Assembly (NCBI RefSeq): GCF_001642475.1
Contig: NW_019173969.1
Coordinates: 207,026-271,025 of the forward strand
Length of the DNA stretch: 64,000 nt
Direction: 5' to 3'
Origin: Fonsecaea monophora
Lineage: Eukaryota; Ascomycota; Eurotiomycetes; Chaetothyriales; Herpotrichiellaceae
The position numbers and the translations under genes were made by a program. This document shows positions 20,332 through 32,787 of this stretch, piece by piece; position 1 is the first letter of the stretch, and each line of letters opens with the position of its first letter. A model generated the notes under the pieces. That model did not search any database. It was not told the DNA's origin and saw only the letters and a program-made list of their open reading frames with translations.

Positions 20332-21403
20332 GGTTGCGGTCGGGTTTTCTGGTCGTAGATGATTGAGACGTGTGGGAAGGAGAGCTGTAGGAGGGACTCT
20401 CTCAGCGATGACAGATATGGACGGGTTGAAGTCGCAATTGTGCTCGGGGTCATTCCCGATTTCAACGGTCCATCGGCCGGTGGTTGATTCCCAACTTCTC
20501 CCGAGGGCCGCAGTTTCGCAGTTTCGCAGTTTCCCCTCATCTTGTCCGGCCCATAATCCACTAACCAGTTCCGGCTAGTCAACATCACCAAGGATTGTCC
20601 GAAGCTTGAAGCTTGTTTGCAAGGATTCCATGTTTGCACAACCGCCATCCTCTTCGAGAGACTGCGAGCTCGCTCTTGGGCTTCGTCTGAATGTGACGCG
20701 GGAGTCCAACAGCTAGACCGTACGGTAAACTTGACCACAGCCCGGTTGGTCACACTAGAACTCGCTCGAGATGCGATCTCGAGGCCTATACCAGACCCAA
20801 GGTGCTCTTCAAGAAACGTGCAGCCATTGCAACATCCGCCGTCCAATGGTATGAATAGGTACAGTATATGAGCTGAAAGGTGGAGATGTCACATCCGAGA
20901 TGTGGTCGATGGGATGGCCGAAGGAGGCAGCACCGCGAACTGGCAGTCGTCCAGACCGGGCAGGGCAAACTGTTCAGGTTGAGATAGGTCGAGCTCTCAC
21001 CTTTGATGCCGCAGGAGCATGTAAATGTTCGCCGCAAGTGGGGTGGAAGTCACAAACAACGCTTTGACTTCACAGCAATCGATGTTATCGCAATGTTTGA
21101 CGTGAAATTACAGAGGCAGGTCTTTCAGGTCACAAAGTCTTCTTTCTGCCGCACCCTTGACTTTCACTGTGTTTTAGAATTGCCACACAAATCCTTCTTC
21201 TCAGTTGCCAGTCTATCTGATAACCTTCATAAGCCTACCACCAAGTTCGATGGAAAGAAATGTCCAAACCCAGCCCTAACGAGCCTCTGGGCTAGTTGAT
21301 GGCATAACAATATCGATCAACCACACGCAGTTGACCTCCTCAACACCACCATCGGCTCTCCCTGACCAAGCTGTTGCGATCACCTACGAGAATCTCATCG
21401 CCT
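20332..21403. promoter_or_regulatory. divergent promoter region (Dabb gene / giant DUF3638 gene)
   Basis: 1072 bases between divergent start codons. A 190-codon minus-strand ORF (20274-20846) overlaps the Dabb first exon and intron and has no recognisable features. Nothing else seen. Confidence 0.5.
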
Positions 21404-24400
21404 ATGGACACCACGAATGCCAAACTGCTCCGTGCAGTCGTCAACCACGTGGTTCTTCCGCCCAATCTACCCGAAAAAGTCGACAACAACCTTGAAGAGA
21501 TTAATCGGGATCTTCTGCTGCGCGTCCGGGATGCCTGCCTTGAGTTGGATACAGTCACCAAAGGCGAATTCCAGCAACAGTTGGGCCTCCTACAGAGCTC
21601 ACTGGATCATTGTCAAAACATCCACGCCTCGGTACATCTTGACAGCCTTCAACTCCAGCGTGCATTCCGGAGACTGCAAATCGGAGAGGTTCTCGTCATT
21701 CACATTAGCGAGCAGAACGCAGGACTCTTGGTTAGACATGGTAACAGGTAAGCAAGCTCAACCTCAAGAACGTTGCTTCAATTGCAGTCCTGACAAAGTC
21801 TTCAGTTCCTTCAAGGACCATGTCGTTTTTGAAGCCTTTGAAGTCTCTGCAAAGTCCCAAAAAGTTCTCGAGTCCCTGAGCGCACTGCAATGGGACTTTC
21901 CCACCTCCGCCGCGGCTATACCGGCTGATGTCTTCGCCGACGAAAGCTTCCAGCAAAACCTTGCCGAATTTCTGCAGAAAGCGAGTCTAGAAAGAGTCGA
22001 TAGATTTGGAGCGGTCGTTTACAAAGCCAACTCACCGGCCCTTGAGACACGGGACACAAACGACCCTGCTCTAGTCACTGGTCTATTGATCACGTTGCTG
22101 GAGGGGATGGGCCAGCTGACCGCTACCTCTCCCATCCGCAAACGTGTCAGAGACGAAGTTTGCCGGAAAGACTCGGGCATCCCATGGAGAAGATCGCCGT
22201 TTTGGCTGCTTCTGCGGGTGGGCATCTTGCGTCTCCTGGAGCAAGCGACATGTCATTCGATCTCAAACGCCCTGTACAAAGCCCTGATGTGTGTCCTCCA
22301 CGCCAAATTGTTGGGTCAGGTAGTCGGCTCTCAGGCTCCTGAACTCAGCCATCTCCTCCTGAGAAAGCTTGGTCGACGAGTAGCAAAATTGGAGAAGGAT
22401 AGAGCTCTTGTTCCAGCTTCAGAGTCCAGGATATCACACGCTTACAGTGTCCTTTTGGATAATCTTCGTCCTTTTTTCTTTGCCACGACAAAGCATGCGA
22501 CATGTCAACTCCAAAGCGTCTGGAACAGTCACAAGTCGAAAATTCGGCGTTGGATCACTCCACTGAAGACACGACAGGCCAGACCGGAGCACATGAAGCT
22601 CAGCTTGACGAATAGCGCTCTTTATTTTGACCACCTGAATCAGCACCCACCTCTCAGGATCGCACACGGAGGATCATATGCCATACCGCCCACACTGCTG
22701 GACTTTCTTAAGAAGTACTCGGAGCTCACGGAGCTGGAGGAAGGAATCTTGACCCGAAACACTCCAGTCGTTGCCGCCAACCATAAGACGTGGGTAGATT
22801 CAAGCATACAGCTTGCAAAACAAATCGAAACTTACCTTGGCAAATCGATCGACTCATTCGAGGTGGGAACAGAAGATCGCAGTTGCATGATCCTAACGAC
22901 AATGTGGCTATGGGTTGCGATGGACAATCTGCTATGTCGCTTTATGCCCGAGTTCTCCAGGTCCAACCCAGTCTTCGCCCCACAAATTCTTGACTGTCTA
23001 CGGCTTTCCTCGTACTCTGACCTGCGTCGCCTCAAGCAGGTTCAGACCTACCTTGCTCAGCGTCACTCTGGTGACACGGATACTGTCTCCTCGCGGACCG
23101 TCTTGGACCCTCCTATTTCAGGCTGTTTTGCTGATCGGTTCTACGAAAGTCTGCCCTCACATTCCGAGATTCACCTACTGCATCAAAGTATTGAGCAGAC
23201 AGAGCAGACACGAAAGCAGGAGAAAGAGATGGAATGGACAGAAAAAGATACGAATCATCGACAATTGATGAGAGAGATCTCCGCCGCGGTTTGCCAATTC
23301 ACCTTTGTTGGCCCCCTGCTGATTCCAGAGCATGATGAACACAAATGCAAGAAATGCATCTTGACGAAAGCTGCTGCCAAGCTTCGTATAGAAAGAATTG
23401 AAAAGCCAATGCCTCCAAACCGTGGTGAAGGAAGAGCTGTACTGCTGGAACTGCTCTGCCCCGCCGCTTACGCTGCATACCGCGAAGCCACATGGGCTAT
23501 CGTCGCCAGGCTTGCGCTTCCAAACATTGAAAAAACAAAGAGTGAACCTCTCACCATGGTTGAAGGCTACTACGCCGAATTTCGCAGAGCACGGCGGCCG
23601 AACGCTAGCAAGAAAGGACTCACTCTGGCCTCCCGAACGAAATCGTTCTTGCACACGCACTACCGATTCGCAAACTTCCCCATTTCCTGGGAAAGAGTTA
23701 CTGTCAACAATGGACTAAGATTCGAGTACTACGATTGCACACGTAAAGTGTGGCTTGCCGAACATACACATCGAGTTACATTCAGCCACCACTGTATGAT
23801 TCCTCTCCCTCGGCACAGCCCTTTTGCCAGAATCGCTTTCCCTCCTAGGATTCTACCTGAAAATGGTGACAATGGATCCGCTAAAAGCGTATGTGTTACT
23901 CGTCGGCGAGCTATTGCGAAATACTTGAGTGCTGATGCCGATATCACATCTAACGAAATCCTCGCCGGGCTGCCTCGGTGCCCTCAGGCTCTCGGTTTTC
24001 CAGAATTCCTGGCCTTTCAAGGACTCATATGCGGCAACGGTCGTTTGTGGCAGGCGATTCTTGTTGAGCTAGGCTCCTCGAATCTCAACTTCAGCTCCGA
24101 GGCAGTCATGATTTTGACTAAATCATTGATTTGTCGAACCGGTCCTATGAGCGAAGACACGGACCATGTGGCAAATGCTGTCTTTCGCGATCCTAGCTTT
24201 TGCAGAGCTCTGTTGAGCCAGACTGCACGACGTCTGCAGATGATAAGCTCAAACCCAAGTGAGCATTACTGTATGGAAATCTTGATCAGCTTGATCCTGA
24301 AAGTGGATGCTGTCGGAGACAACGGCTCGTGCGAACAAACTTCGCAGTTGCTTGAAGTGGCCAGAGGAATCACCATTCAGTGGATCAGGATGCTCCGTAA

Positions 24401-27400
24401 GGAGTTCTGTAACACAACGAACGACAATGCCTCCGCGCGAATCTCATATTTGATTCTGTGGGCTGCTTTGTTGTGCAGACGAACATTCTCCGTATTCACC
24501 CAAGGACAGCCGATGAGCCTCCAACCGTTGACGATTGATGTCGTAGGGGTGCAAGACAACAACACAGTCCTCATTCCTTTACCAGCACTGACCTCACTCC
24601 TGGAATCTTCCATCGCTCTACACGAAAATCAACCAGTTGATCCAGAGAAACTCCAACCCATACTTCGCAGCACGTTGATTCGCGACATCAAAATGATTTT
24701 CCGTCTTCAGGATTGTCTGGAACGTTCGCTGGAGAAGTATCCCAGCTCTTTGATCATCGCCGCAGTCCAAGCAAATGTGATGAGCCGTGAAGCTATATCT
24801 ATCCGATCGACGTCATTCAGTTTTGTGGAGAATTCAGACGGGAAGTGGGCAAGCTTGAAGCTTCCAGGCAGTCGACGCACGGAACCGCAAGTCATCCAGT
24901 TTCACCTCATTGCAGGAACGGTTCTGCTAAACGGTAGGACTGTCGAAAAGGAGCTTCCGCACGAGATTCGCCGCTCGGCAGGACTATGCCGCCTTTTCCC
25001 ACACCAAAAACTCATTGTCTGGCCCTCCGCTGCCCATGGAATGACCTACAAGGTTGGTTTTGACATCGAAGGCCACGAGGTCCACCTCGGATTTCGGCAG
25101 GATGTCCTCGTTGTCCGTGCTTGGACGAAAGATGCAGTACTCGAGTTCATACCGGGTGACATTTTCACGAATGAAGCGTCCTCTGATATTCCCGCATCAT
25201 TGATTGAAAGTTGTGTTCATTGGCTCAACTTGGGCGAGAATGTCATCGAGGTCAGGAAGGAGCCGCGAATATGGAGATCTATACAGTCGAACTGGAAAAT
25301 CGATCTCCGCAGCTTCATGGCCAAGCGCAGAGACTCGATACTACTTGATCCAGGCAGTAACCTCGTTCATCACTTTGCGAGTATGTTCAAGGGGTTCGAG
25401 GATCCACGACACATCACGGTATTCCAGCCTCTTCGGGGTGCGATTCAGGTCGAGCTTCGTCGCTTCGAGCTCACTTTCTTTGTCAACATCGACGGCTTCT
25501 TGGAATGCCAACAGTTTCGGGCGGAGATCGACGTGAACCAGGATGCAGGAACTTGGTATGGCCTTACCTCGAAGATCGTCCTCCGCGACGTCGATAACCG
25601 GAGACGCCGAAGTGTCATCGTGCCATTAGGATCTCCGACAGTGCAGCGTAGAGGAATCCATGTGAACGTCGAGATTCGAAACAGCGATCCTGTTTACGCT
25701 CGTTACTTCTTGGACGACGTACTGGGAAGGGTGACCTGTGCATCAGAACCGAGACTGTTTTACACCAAAGCGTTGCTGCACGCATATACCTCCTTCTGTC
25801 TTCCAGACCCGCTGACAGGTAGGACGGGGACTGAGGAGGCGTGCCATATTCTGCAGTCCGGGAGCTCTCAGCCGTATGGACCGCTCAATGACGCCAATAG
25901 ACAGCTCCTCGATACCATTGCGAAATTGGCTCCAGTGCGGCAATACTACCCGCCAGACCTCCGGAGGCTAGAAAAGGTGTTATGGAACGAAAATCTCACA
26001 TGTTGCATACAGCATGACCAATATCGCTCGCTCGTTGCTGAGATCAACCAAAAGTCCGTACTACTTTCTCAGTTTGACTTGGACCACGATATCGCCCCTG
26101 AGACCCAGGATTTATCGGGAGCAATGGACAACGTGGACACTGAAGAATCCATTCCGCATCTTTCTAAGAGAAGTCAGGCTCGTCAAGGGCTTTATCAGCA
26201 GCCCCGTGCAGCGACGACCAGTCCTGGAGATGCTCCGGACCTGTCCTATAATCCACGTGGTTATCAAAACTACCAACGAAGCCAAGAGCACGTTTTCCAG
26301 GCTGCTCGCTTGATTCATACGTGGCCAGCTAAAGTGCCCTCTCCAACATTGTTGTCGTTGATGTTTCAGAACTGGCCTTCTATCGGTGGCTATGGCGACG
26401 ATTCTGTCAGATTTGAACCAGTGCGGCTGACGGAGTGCCTCGATGTTGATCTTGCCTCCTCTTGGGGCCAGTTGGTCAACTTTTATCGCATGGAAGGCCG
26501 CCCGGAAGCAAAGTACAAACTCATTTTTCTGACGGCCCTGATATGTTTCAGAGAAGAAATCAACATGAGGGCAGTCCAGACCCTTGTCGCCTTCGCAATC
26601 CTGGATGATCTCAAGAACATCGACTTACCGTCTTGGCCTTCGTACACGCAATTCCGCCCTGGGTTTCGTCCAAAGACTGACTATTTCCGACAACTGTTGA
26701 TCCCATGTACCCGATCCTTCTCAGCGGTACAGATACTATCACATACTCAGAAAGACAGGAAGGCTGTCGATACTGCAAGAAAGGAGCATGAAGCTAGAGC
26801 TCTGAAACAGCTCGATGCTCTCACAGAATTCGCGTGCCATCAGTGGCCATGCCCTCAGCCGAACTTCGAAGGGTTTACAACGGATGTCTTAGACTTGGCC
26901 ACAGCTTCGGCATTGATTGCAAGAGAGTGGAGTGCCATGTTTCGAAACCACGAATTTGAAGAGCATATACAGCAAGTTCAGGATGTCTTGGATAAACATC
27001 GCTCGCCCCTGCCAACAAGAAGGAAGATCCAAATCAATCACTCTTCGTCACCATCTGCGCCACGAGGATTTCCATTGATATGCTCTCACTTGCTCGAGAA
27101 GGAGGGGCCGAGGATGGCAAATCAGGATGCCGTGGTTCAGAATCCAGCTTCCTGCACAAAGAGAACAGCCGTCAATCACACCAGTCACGACATCCACGAG
27201 TTGAGACGGATTGTTCAACAAATGCCTATGTCAAAATCCTTTGTTAGGCATGAATACCTTCGCGGCCTGCTCAATTCGATATCGGCCCTCGAAAGCCATC
27301 GAGCAAGACCTGTCGAAGAAATTTCAAGGTTTGATATGAATCAGCTGAATCATTTTATCGCCGAGGCAGAGAATGCAGTGAGTTCGCGATTTGATATGCT

Positions 27401-30400
27401 GGTACAGGCTTTCCAGAGAGACGAGCCTGGAGCGACATGGCTTCATGCAGTTGGGATGTGGCCTTTAACAACCTATGTATCTGTCCTCGAGACTCTGCGC
27501 AGCAACAGTTCCATTCCACTAACAGCATCAATGCGAGCCGCTGTCGTTGATTTTGGCGTTGCAATCACTCAGTTGCAGCGATTTCTTCGCATACAGGACG
27601 CATCTCTTCGCGGAAAGTCTCATCTTAACGAAGAATTGAAAAACGCGGGTCATTCGAATTGGAATCCGAATGAATATCCCGACTGGTTACTTCTAGAGAT
27701 CGATACAAACACTCTCATCCGTCCCATTCAGGTCGAGGTCGCACTGGCCACCATATCGCCGGCGTCTGGATCAAACTCGGTACTACAACTAAACATGGGC
27801 CAGGGAAAGACGTCAACAATCATTCCTCTGGTTGCGTCTGTCTTAGCGAATGGTCAGTCACTGTGCAGAATTGTCGTTCCTAAGGCTCTGCTGTTACAGA
27901 CTGCACAGCTACTGCAATTACGACTGGGCGGACTCTTGGGGAGAGAACTACTCCATGTGCCGTTTTCCCGCCGCACTCCCTCCAATCCAGAAAATATTCA
28001 GGCGTATGGGGAGATCCACAAAGCCATTTTGAAAAGTTCCGGCGTCATCATAGCACTTCCAGAACACATCATGTCTTTCATGCTCTCTGGTCAACAACGG
28101 CTGGTGGATGAGAAAACCCAAGAAGCCACCCAGATGATCAAAGTGCAAAAGTGGCTTACGAGAAAGAGCAGAGATGTATTCGATGAAAGCGATTTTACAA
28201 TGGCAGTCAAGACGCAACTTATCTATCCATCCGGCCCGCAAATTACTGTCGATGGCGGCAACTATCGTTGGGAGGCAATAGAAGCCATCCTCAAGCTTGC
28301 CGAGTCACACTTGTATGTGCTGGAGCGGTCGCATGAATCGAGTATTCAACTGGTCCGTCGCGAGACTGGGGGCTTTCCGTTCACCTACTTCCTCCGGAAT
28401 GACGTCCAAAATGCGCTGATCCAGCGGATCGCGAAGGACATCTGCAGTGGGCGAACACCGCTGTTGAACGCAGAGAACTTCTCTTCGTCTGAGATAGAGG
28501 CCATAAGATCGTTCATTACAGAGGCAAGACCGCATCAAGCTGTGAATGCGTGCATCTCGGACATTTACAAGAGCAGCCAGACTGACGGTAGCATCATATA
28601 TCTCCTTCGTGGCCTCCTTGTTCACCGGATCCTCATCCTCACGCTGAGCAGACGATGGAACGTCCAGTATGGTCTCCATCCCCTGCGAGATCCAGTGGCG
28701 GTCCCATATCTAGCCAAGGGTGTCCCGTCACATCTTGCTGAATGGGGTCACGTTGATGTGTCATTACTTTTCACTTGTCTCTCTTTCTACTACCAAGGAC
28801 TATCTCCACAGCAGCTAAAACAGAGCCTGGAGCAGATTCTAAAATCGGATGACCCGGCGAGGGAATATGAACAATGGACCCGGGACAGCACCAGACTGCC
28901 CGATCGACTTCGAGATTGGACGTCCATCAATCTTGAAGACAGCCTCCAGCTGTTGGAAATATGGCGCGGTGTCTGCCACAACATTGCGGCGATCGACTAT
29001 TTCCTCAACAACTTTGTGTTTCCGAAACACGCCAAGCAGTTCAAGGTCAAGCTCCAAGCCAGTGGATGGGATCTTCCTTTAGCTGGCAGCGGAAGCAGCC
29101 TGACCACAGGCTTCAGTGGCACCAACGACAACCGCTTGTGCTTGCCGCTGACCATCAAACAGGACGACTTGGCGGAATTGGCGCATACCAACGCTGAGGT
29201 CTTGACTTATCTGTTACAAGACCGGAACCGGCAATACAGCCTTGCAGGCTGGAGAGATGTCTCCCACGGACGGAGCGTCTACCGAAGACTGAGCGAGCCG
29301 GATCTTTTAGGCAAGCTGTTTCACAAGAAAATCCGCATATTGATCGACTCTGGTGCAATCATCTTGGAGATGACCAACGCGACGCTGGCAAAGATGTGGC
29401 TTGATATCGATACAGAGGCAACAGCTGCCGTGTATTTCGACGAAAATAACAAAGCCACTGTCTTGTCTCGAAGTGGGCGACGCATTCCCTTACTGGCATC
29501 ACCCTTTGCAGATGATATGAGCGGCTGTCTCGTGTACCTAGATGAATCTCACACTCGAGGCACAGATATGAAATTCCCGCCCGATGCTCGAGGTGCAGTG
29601 ACGCTCAGTCTCGGTCAAACCAAAGACCACACCGTTCAAGCCGTCATGCGTCTTCGGCAACTGGCAACCACTCAATCGGTCACGTTTTTCGCGCCACCGG
29701 AGGTCCACCAGTCGATTTTGGACTTTCGTAACAAAGGGGAACACTGGCATCTCACCTCTCGTGATGTGGTGTGCTGGCTTCTAGAACAAACCTGTCAGGG
29801 CCTTGAAAACCTCCAACCACTCTATTATGCTCAAGGCCTAAACTACTGCCGGCGAACACAAGCGGAGCGTGACCACCCCCTATTCCTGACGCATCCAGCT
29901 GAGCGACTTGCCTACTTGAACGCTCTTCGGAGCTACGAACAGCATTCTCTGCAAGCTCTTTACGAGCCACGTTCGGCGAAACATCGAAAACGTGTTCGAG
30001 ATGAAAAGTTCGATGAAAGTCTTACCAAGCATGTCAACCAGCTCGAACGACGACGGAAAGCCTTTCAGGACTCCGGAAATGCCGTGCACGCCTCAGCGTT
30101 GCAGGAGGTTGAGCAGGAACGTGAAGTTGCCGTGGAAGTGGAAACAATCCGTGAAAGACAAAACCCGTTATACTTCCACCCTCAGACCTTTTCCGGACTC
30201 GCCGCAGAGATCAGACATTTTGTACAGACGGGGTCGCTAAGGGCTGATGACAAGGTCTGCGAAAGAGTGTTTTCGTACATGGCTCGGACTGAGACAAGCC
30301 TGAAATATCCCGCCAGTCTCCCGGCGACCCCACAACTGCTTGTCTCTGCGGAATTCCGGCGTGCGGTCATAGTGCCTTCAGGCAGACCTAATGATGACTT

Positions 30401-31333
30401 CTTGGTAAGTACGTCGTATCCATCGCTGTTCTTTACTGACCTTAAACGCAGCGCGACGTCCAGTACATTCTCTGGAGTCTGGCCACAGAAACAGCAATCC
30501 TCGTGAGCCCGGAAGAGGCAGAGATTTTGAATGACCTCTGCCGGAATGCCCCGAAGAGGGTGGTACATCTTCTGACTTACGCGGCGCCTGTCACGCAGAA
30601 GATGCTCCAGTTCAACGACTTGAATTACTATGCCGTACCACCGCTCCCACTGGGCTGGTCCGCACCGACGTGGCTGAAGATCCAGGTTGGCATATTTGCC
30701 GGTCGTCTATACTTTCCGTTCAAAGAACTCGAGCAGATCCGGTCCTTTTTGGGGCTGCAAGATAGTCAACTAATCCACACCCACAATGGACTGGATTCGG
30801 CCATTGAAGAATTGCATATTGATGACGTGGGCACTTCCGATGACAACCAGACTCTTGCGAGTGAACAACAACAGATGGCCAGTGACGTGGCAGAAACCAA
30901 GCAGGCCCAGGCCGCGAAGGTGGAAGCTACCAAGATGCTGATCTTCCTGCACGCATGGCTTGGTACCAGGAGTCGGGGTCAGGACTTTACTCACACTCCA
31001 ATGGGATACATTTGTGCACGGAAACTATTGACAGAGGATCACCCATTCTTCCGGACGGTCGCCGACGAATGGGTCAGGACCAAAGTCATTCACGGCATAT
31101 CTGAGGACAATTCGGACAATCAGGTTGGCACGCAGGATGGCGATCAGGATAATACATCCGATCTGGAGGATGAGGAGTTGGATGAGCGGCAGAAACTGAC
31201 GGAGGAAGAATTGAGACAATCGGAGGAGATGAATTCAGGACAAGAAGAAGATATCACCGTCCCGGCGGTTGATGACGACAATCAGGAAGTTACTGAGAGT
31301 GACGGTGCAGAGCTGATGTTTGATGATGATTGA
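21404..31333 (+). CDS. Giant DUF6606/DUF3638/DUF3645 protein with helicase-like motifs
   Basis: Three exons: 21404-21747, 21788-30404 and 30452-31333, with introns of 40 and 47 bp. They encode 3280 residues. The N-terminus (LLRAVVNHVVLPPNLPEKVD) fits the DUF6606 domain. DUF3638 has a Walker A-like loop, GQGKTS at residues 2119-2124 in the context LQLNMGQGKTSTIIPLV. It is followed by RIVVPKALLLQTAQLL and VIIALPEHIMSFML, which resemble helicase motifs Ia and Ib. DUF3645 lies near residues 2413-2450 (VPYLAKGVPS ... LSFYYQGLS). Further on, DESHTRGTDMKFP (2700-2712) and QAVMRLRQL (2732-2740) resemble SF2 motifs V and VI. The tail is acidic (Asp/Glu/Gln-rich). These proteins are widespread in fungi and functionally uncharacterised. 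An ATP-driven helicase or translocase role is my inference. The 40-bp first intron is short but restores frame exactly (NSPDKVFSSF). Confidence 0.88.
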
Positions 31334-32787
31334 AGACCTGTTGGTGACCTTGGGGATATGTTGGCTGGCAGAGAAGGTCTCGTTGGTTGTTCGAATGGCA
31401 TTCGTCAGGTCAACCATCGGATGTTGTCAAACGTGCTGATCGACCAGGCATGTCCAGGGGATGGATGGAAGAGTGTATGATTTGGAAACAACATGTGCTT
31501 TGCATTGCCTCTGAGAGGTGTTTCAAAGTGTATTGAGCTGGAGCTGAGAGTCTGGGATTGAGCTTAGCTTTGTCGGTCCACGAGTCTGGCGAAAAGGACC
31601 AATGCCTCGATTTCATGTATCAAGGAACCACAGAACAGAGCAGAACAGAACAGTGTCGTGCGTTTGTGCCAGAGAAAAGGATTTCTTCCATCCTATTTAC
31701 AGGTGTCATAGATCCCGCACCCAATGCTCTCGATGCATGCCGCTGGGTTTCACAGAGTATTCCGCCGTAAACATTGACGATTGCATGGATTTTTAAGCCT
31801 GTGAGAGACTCGAGGAAGGGTATGTATTTATGGCTGTGTGTTTTGTGCTTGTATGTGTTTGTCTATCCACCTCAGGTATGTTTGTATGTATGTATGTACT
31901 CGGAGTAGATGATCCCCTTGTATGCATGCCCGTGTGTGTGCGTTTCTGTCTATCTGTCGTGACCCCTTCTTCTCCGGCTCTCATTTCTCTCATCTCTCTC
32001 TATATCTCTCTCTATTGCCCTTCCGTGACCGCAGTACTTGGTAAACCAGCGTCCCCTTCCCAGAGGACGAGAACCCCTTGTCAATCCCCAAGCCTAGCTC
32101 CAGCCCCTGGACCACTTATCGTGCACAAGGCTATAGGGCTATAGGGCTGTAAGGCTGTAGGGCTGCGGTGGAAAATAGACGACGCCTGATAATTCGATGA
32201 TGGATCCACCTGCGTGTGTCCAAAGCCTAGACCGTGCAAACATACAAACGTCCAAAAACAACAACAAATCGCCTGCATGTGCTCCGTTGGGCGTCTTAGG
32301 CGTCGTGCTTGTTTGCTATGCTGCATCAACGTGGCAAGATCCGGGGTTTGTGGTGAGAGCTGTGGCAGTGTGGCAGTTTGCAGTTTGATGGCAAACTGCG
32401 CAACTCGAGTACATGTCAACTGTATGTTTGTGTGATATGTTTGCTCCCGTAGTAGAAACCCATACAAGGGCCCCAACCAAGACATTGTGTAGCCATCATG
32501 TACAGAGATACAGAGATACAAAGAGAAAAGCCGGTGCGGGTGATTGATTGACTGGGAGGTGGTGGGCAAGGCTGCCCCGACAGAGAAAGACCACCTTGTC
32601 ACTGTCACCGCCATCACCATCACCATCACCACCACTGCCCCTGAGTGCCAAGCGAAAAAACTCCTCAGCTCAAAAGCTGCTTGTCGTGTTCTCGTACACA
32701 TTCTCTCCCCAAATAGCTTCCTACACAGCCCCTCAATACCGACTGTTCAATACGGTCCGATTTTCTCCGGGAACCAAGAAAAGTGCA
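31334..32787. other. intergenic region, 1.5 kb, with simple repeats
   Basis: Contains GTATGT-rich sequence around 31840-31895, a five-unit 8-bp tandem repeat at 32129-32168 and a CAC/ATC triplet tract around 32606-32637. It includes the ammonia-lyase promoter. No gene supported. Confidence 0.6.
32129..32168 (+). repeat. five tandem copies of an 8-bp unit
   Basis: Exact 8-bp phase: GGCTATAG, GGCTATAG, GGCTGTAA, GGCTGTAG, GGCTGCGG. It lies about 620 bp upstream of the ammonia-lyase start codon. Confidence 0.8.

Noticed and set aside
20274..20846. 190-codon minus-strand ORF next to the Dabb gene
   Set aside because: It covers the first exon and intron of the spliced Dabb gene in another frame and has no recognisable features.
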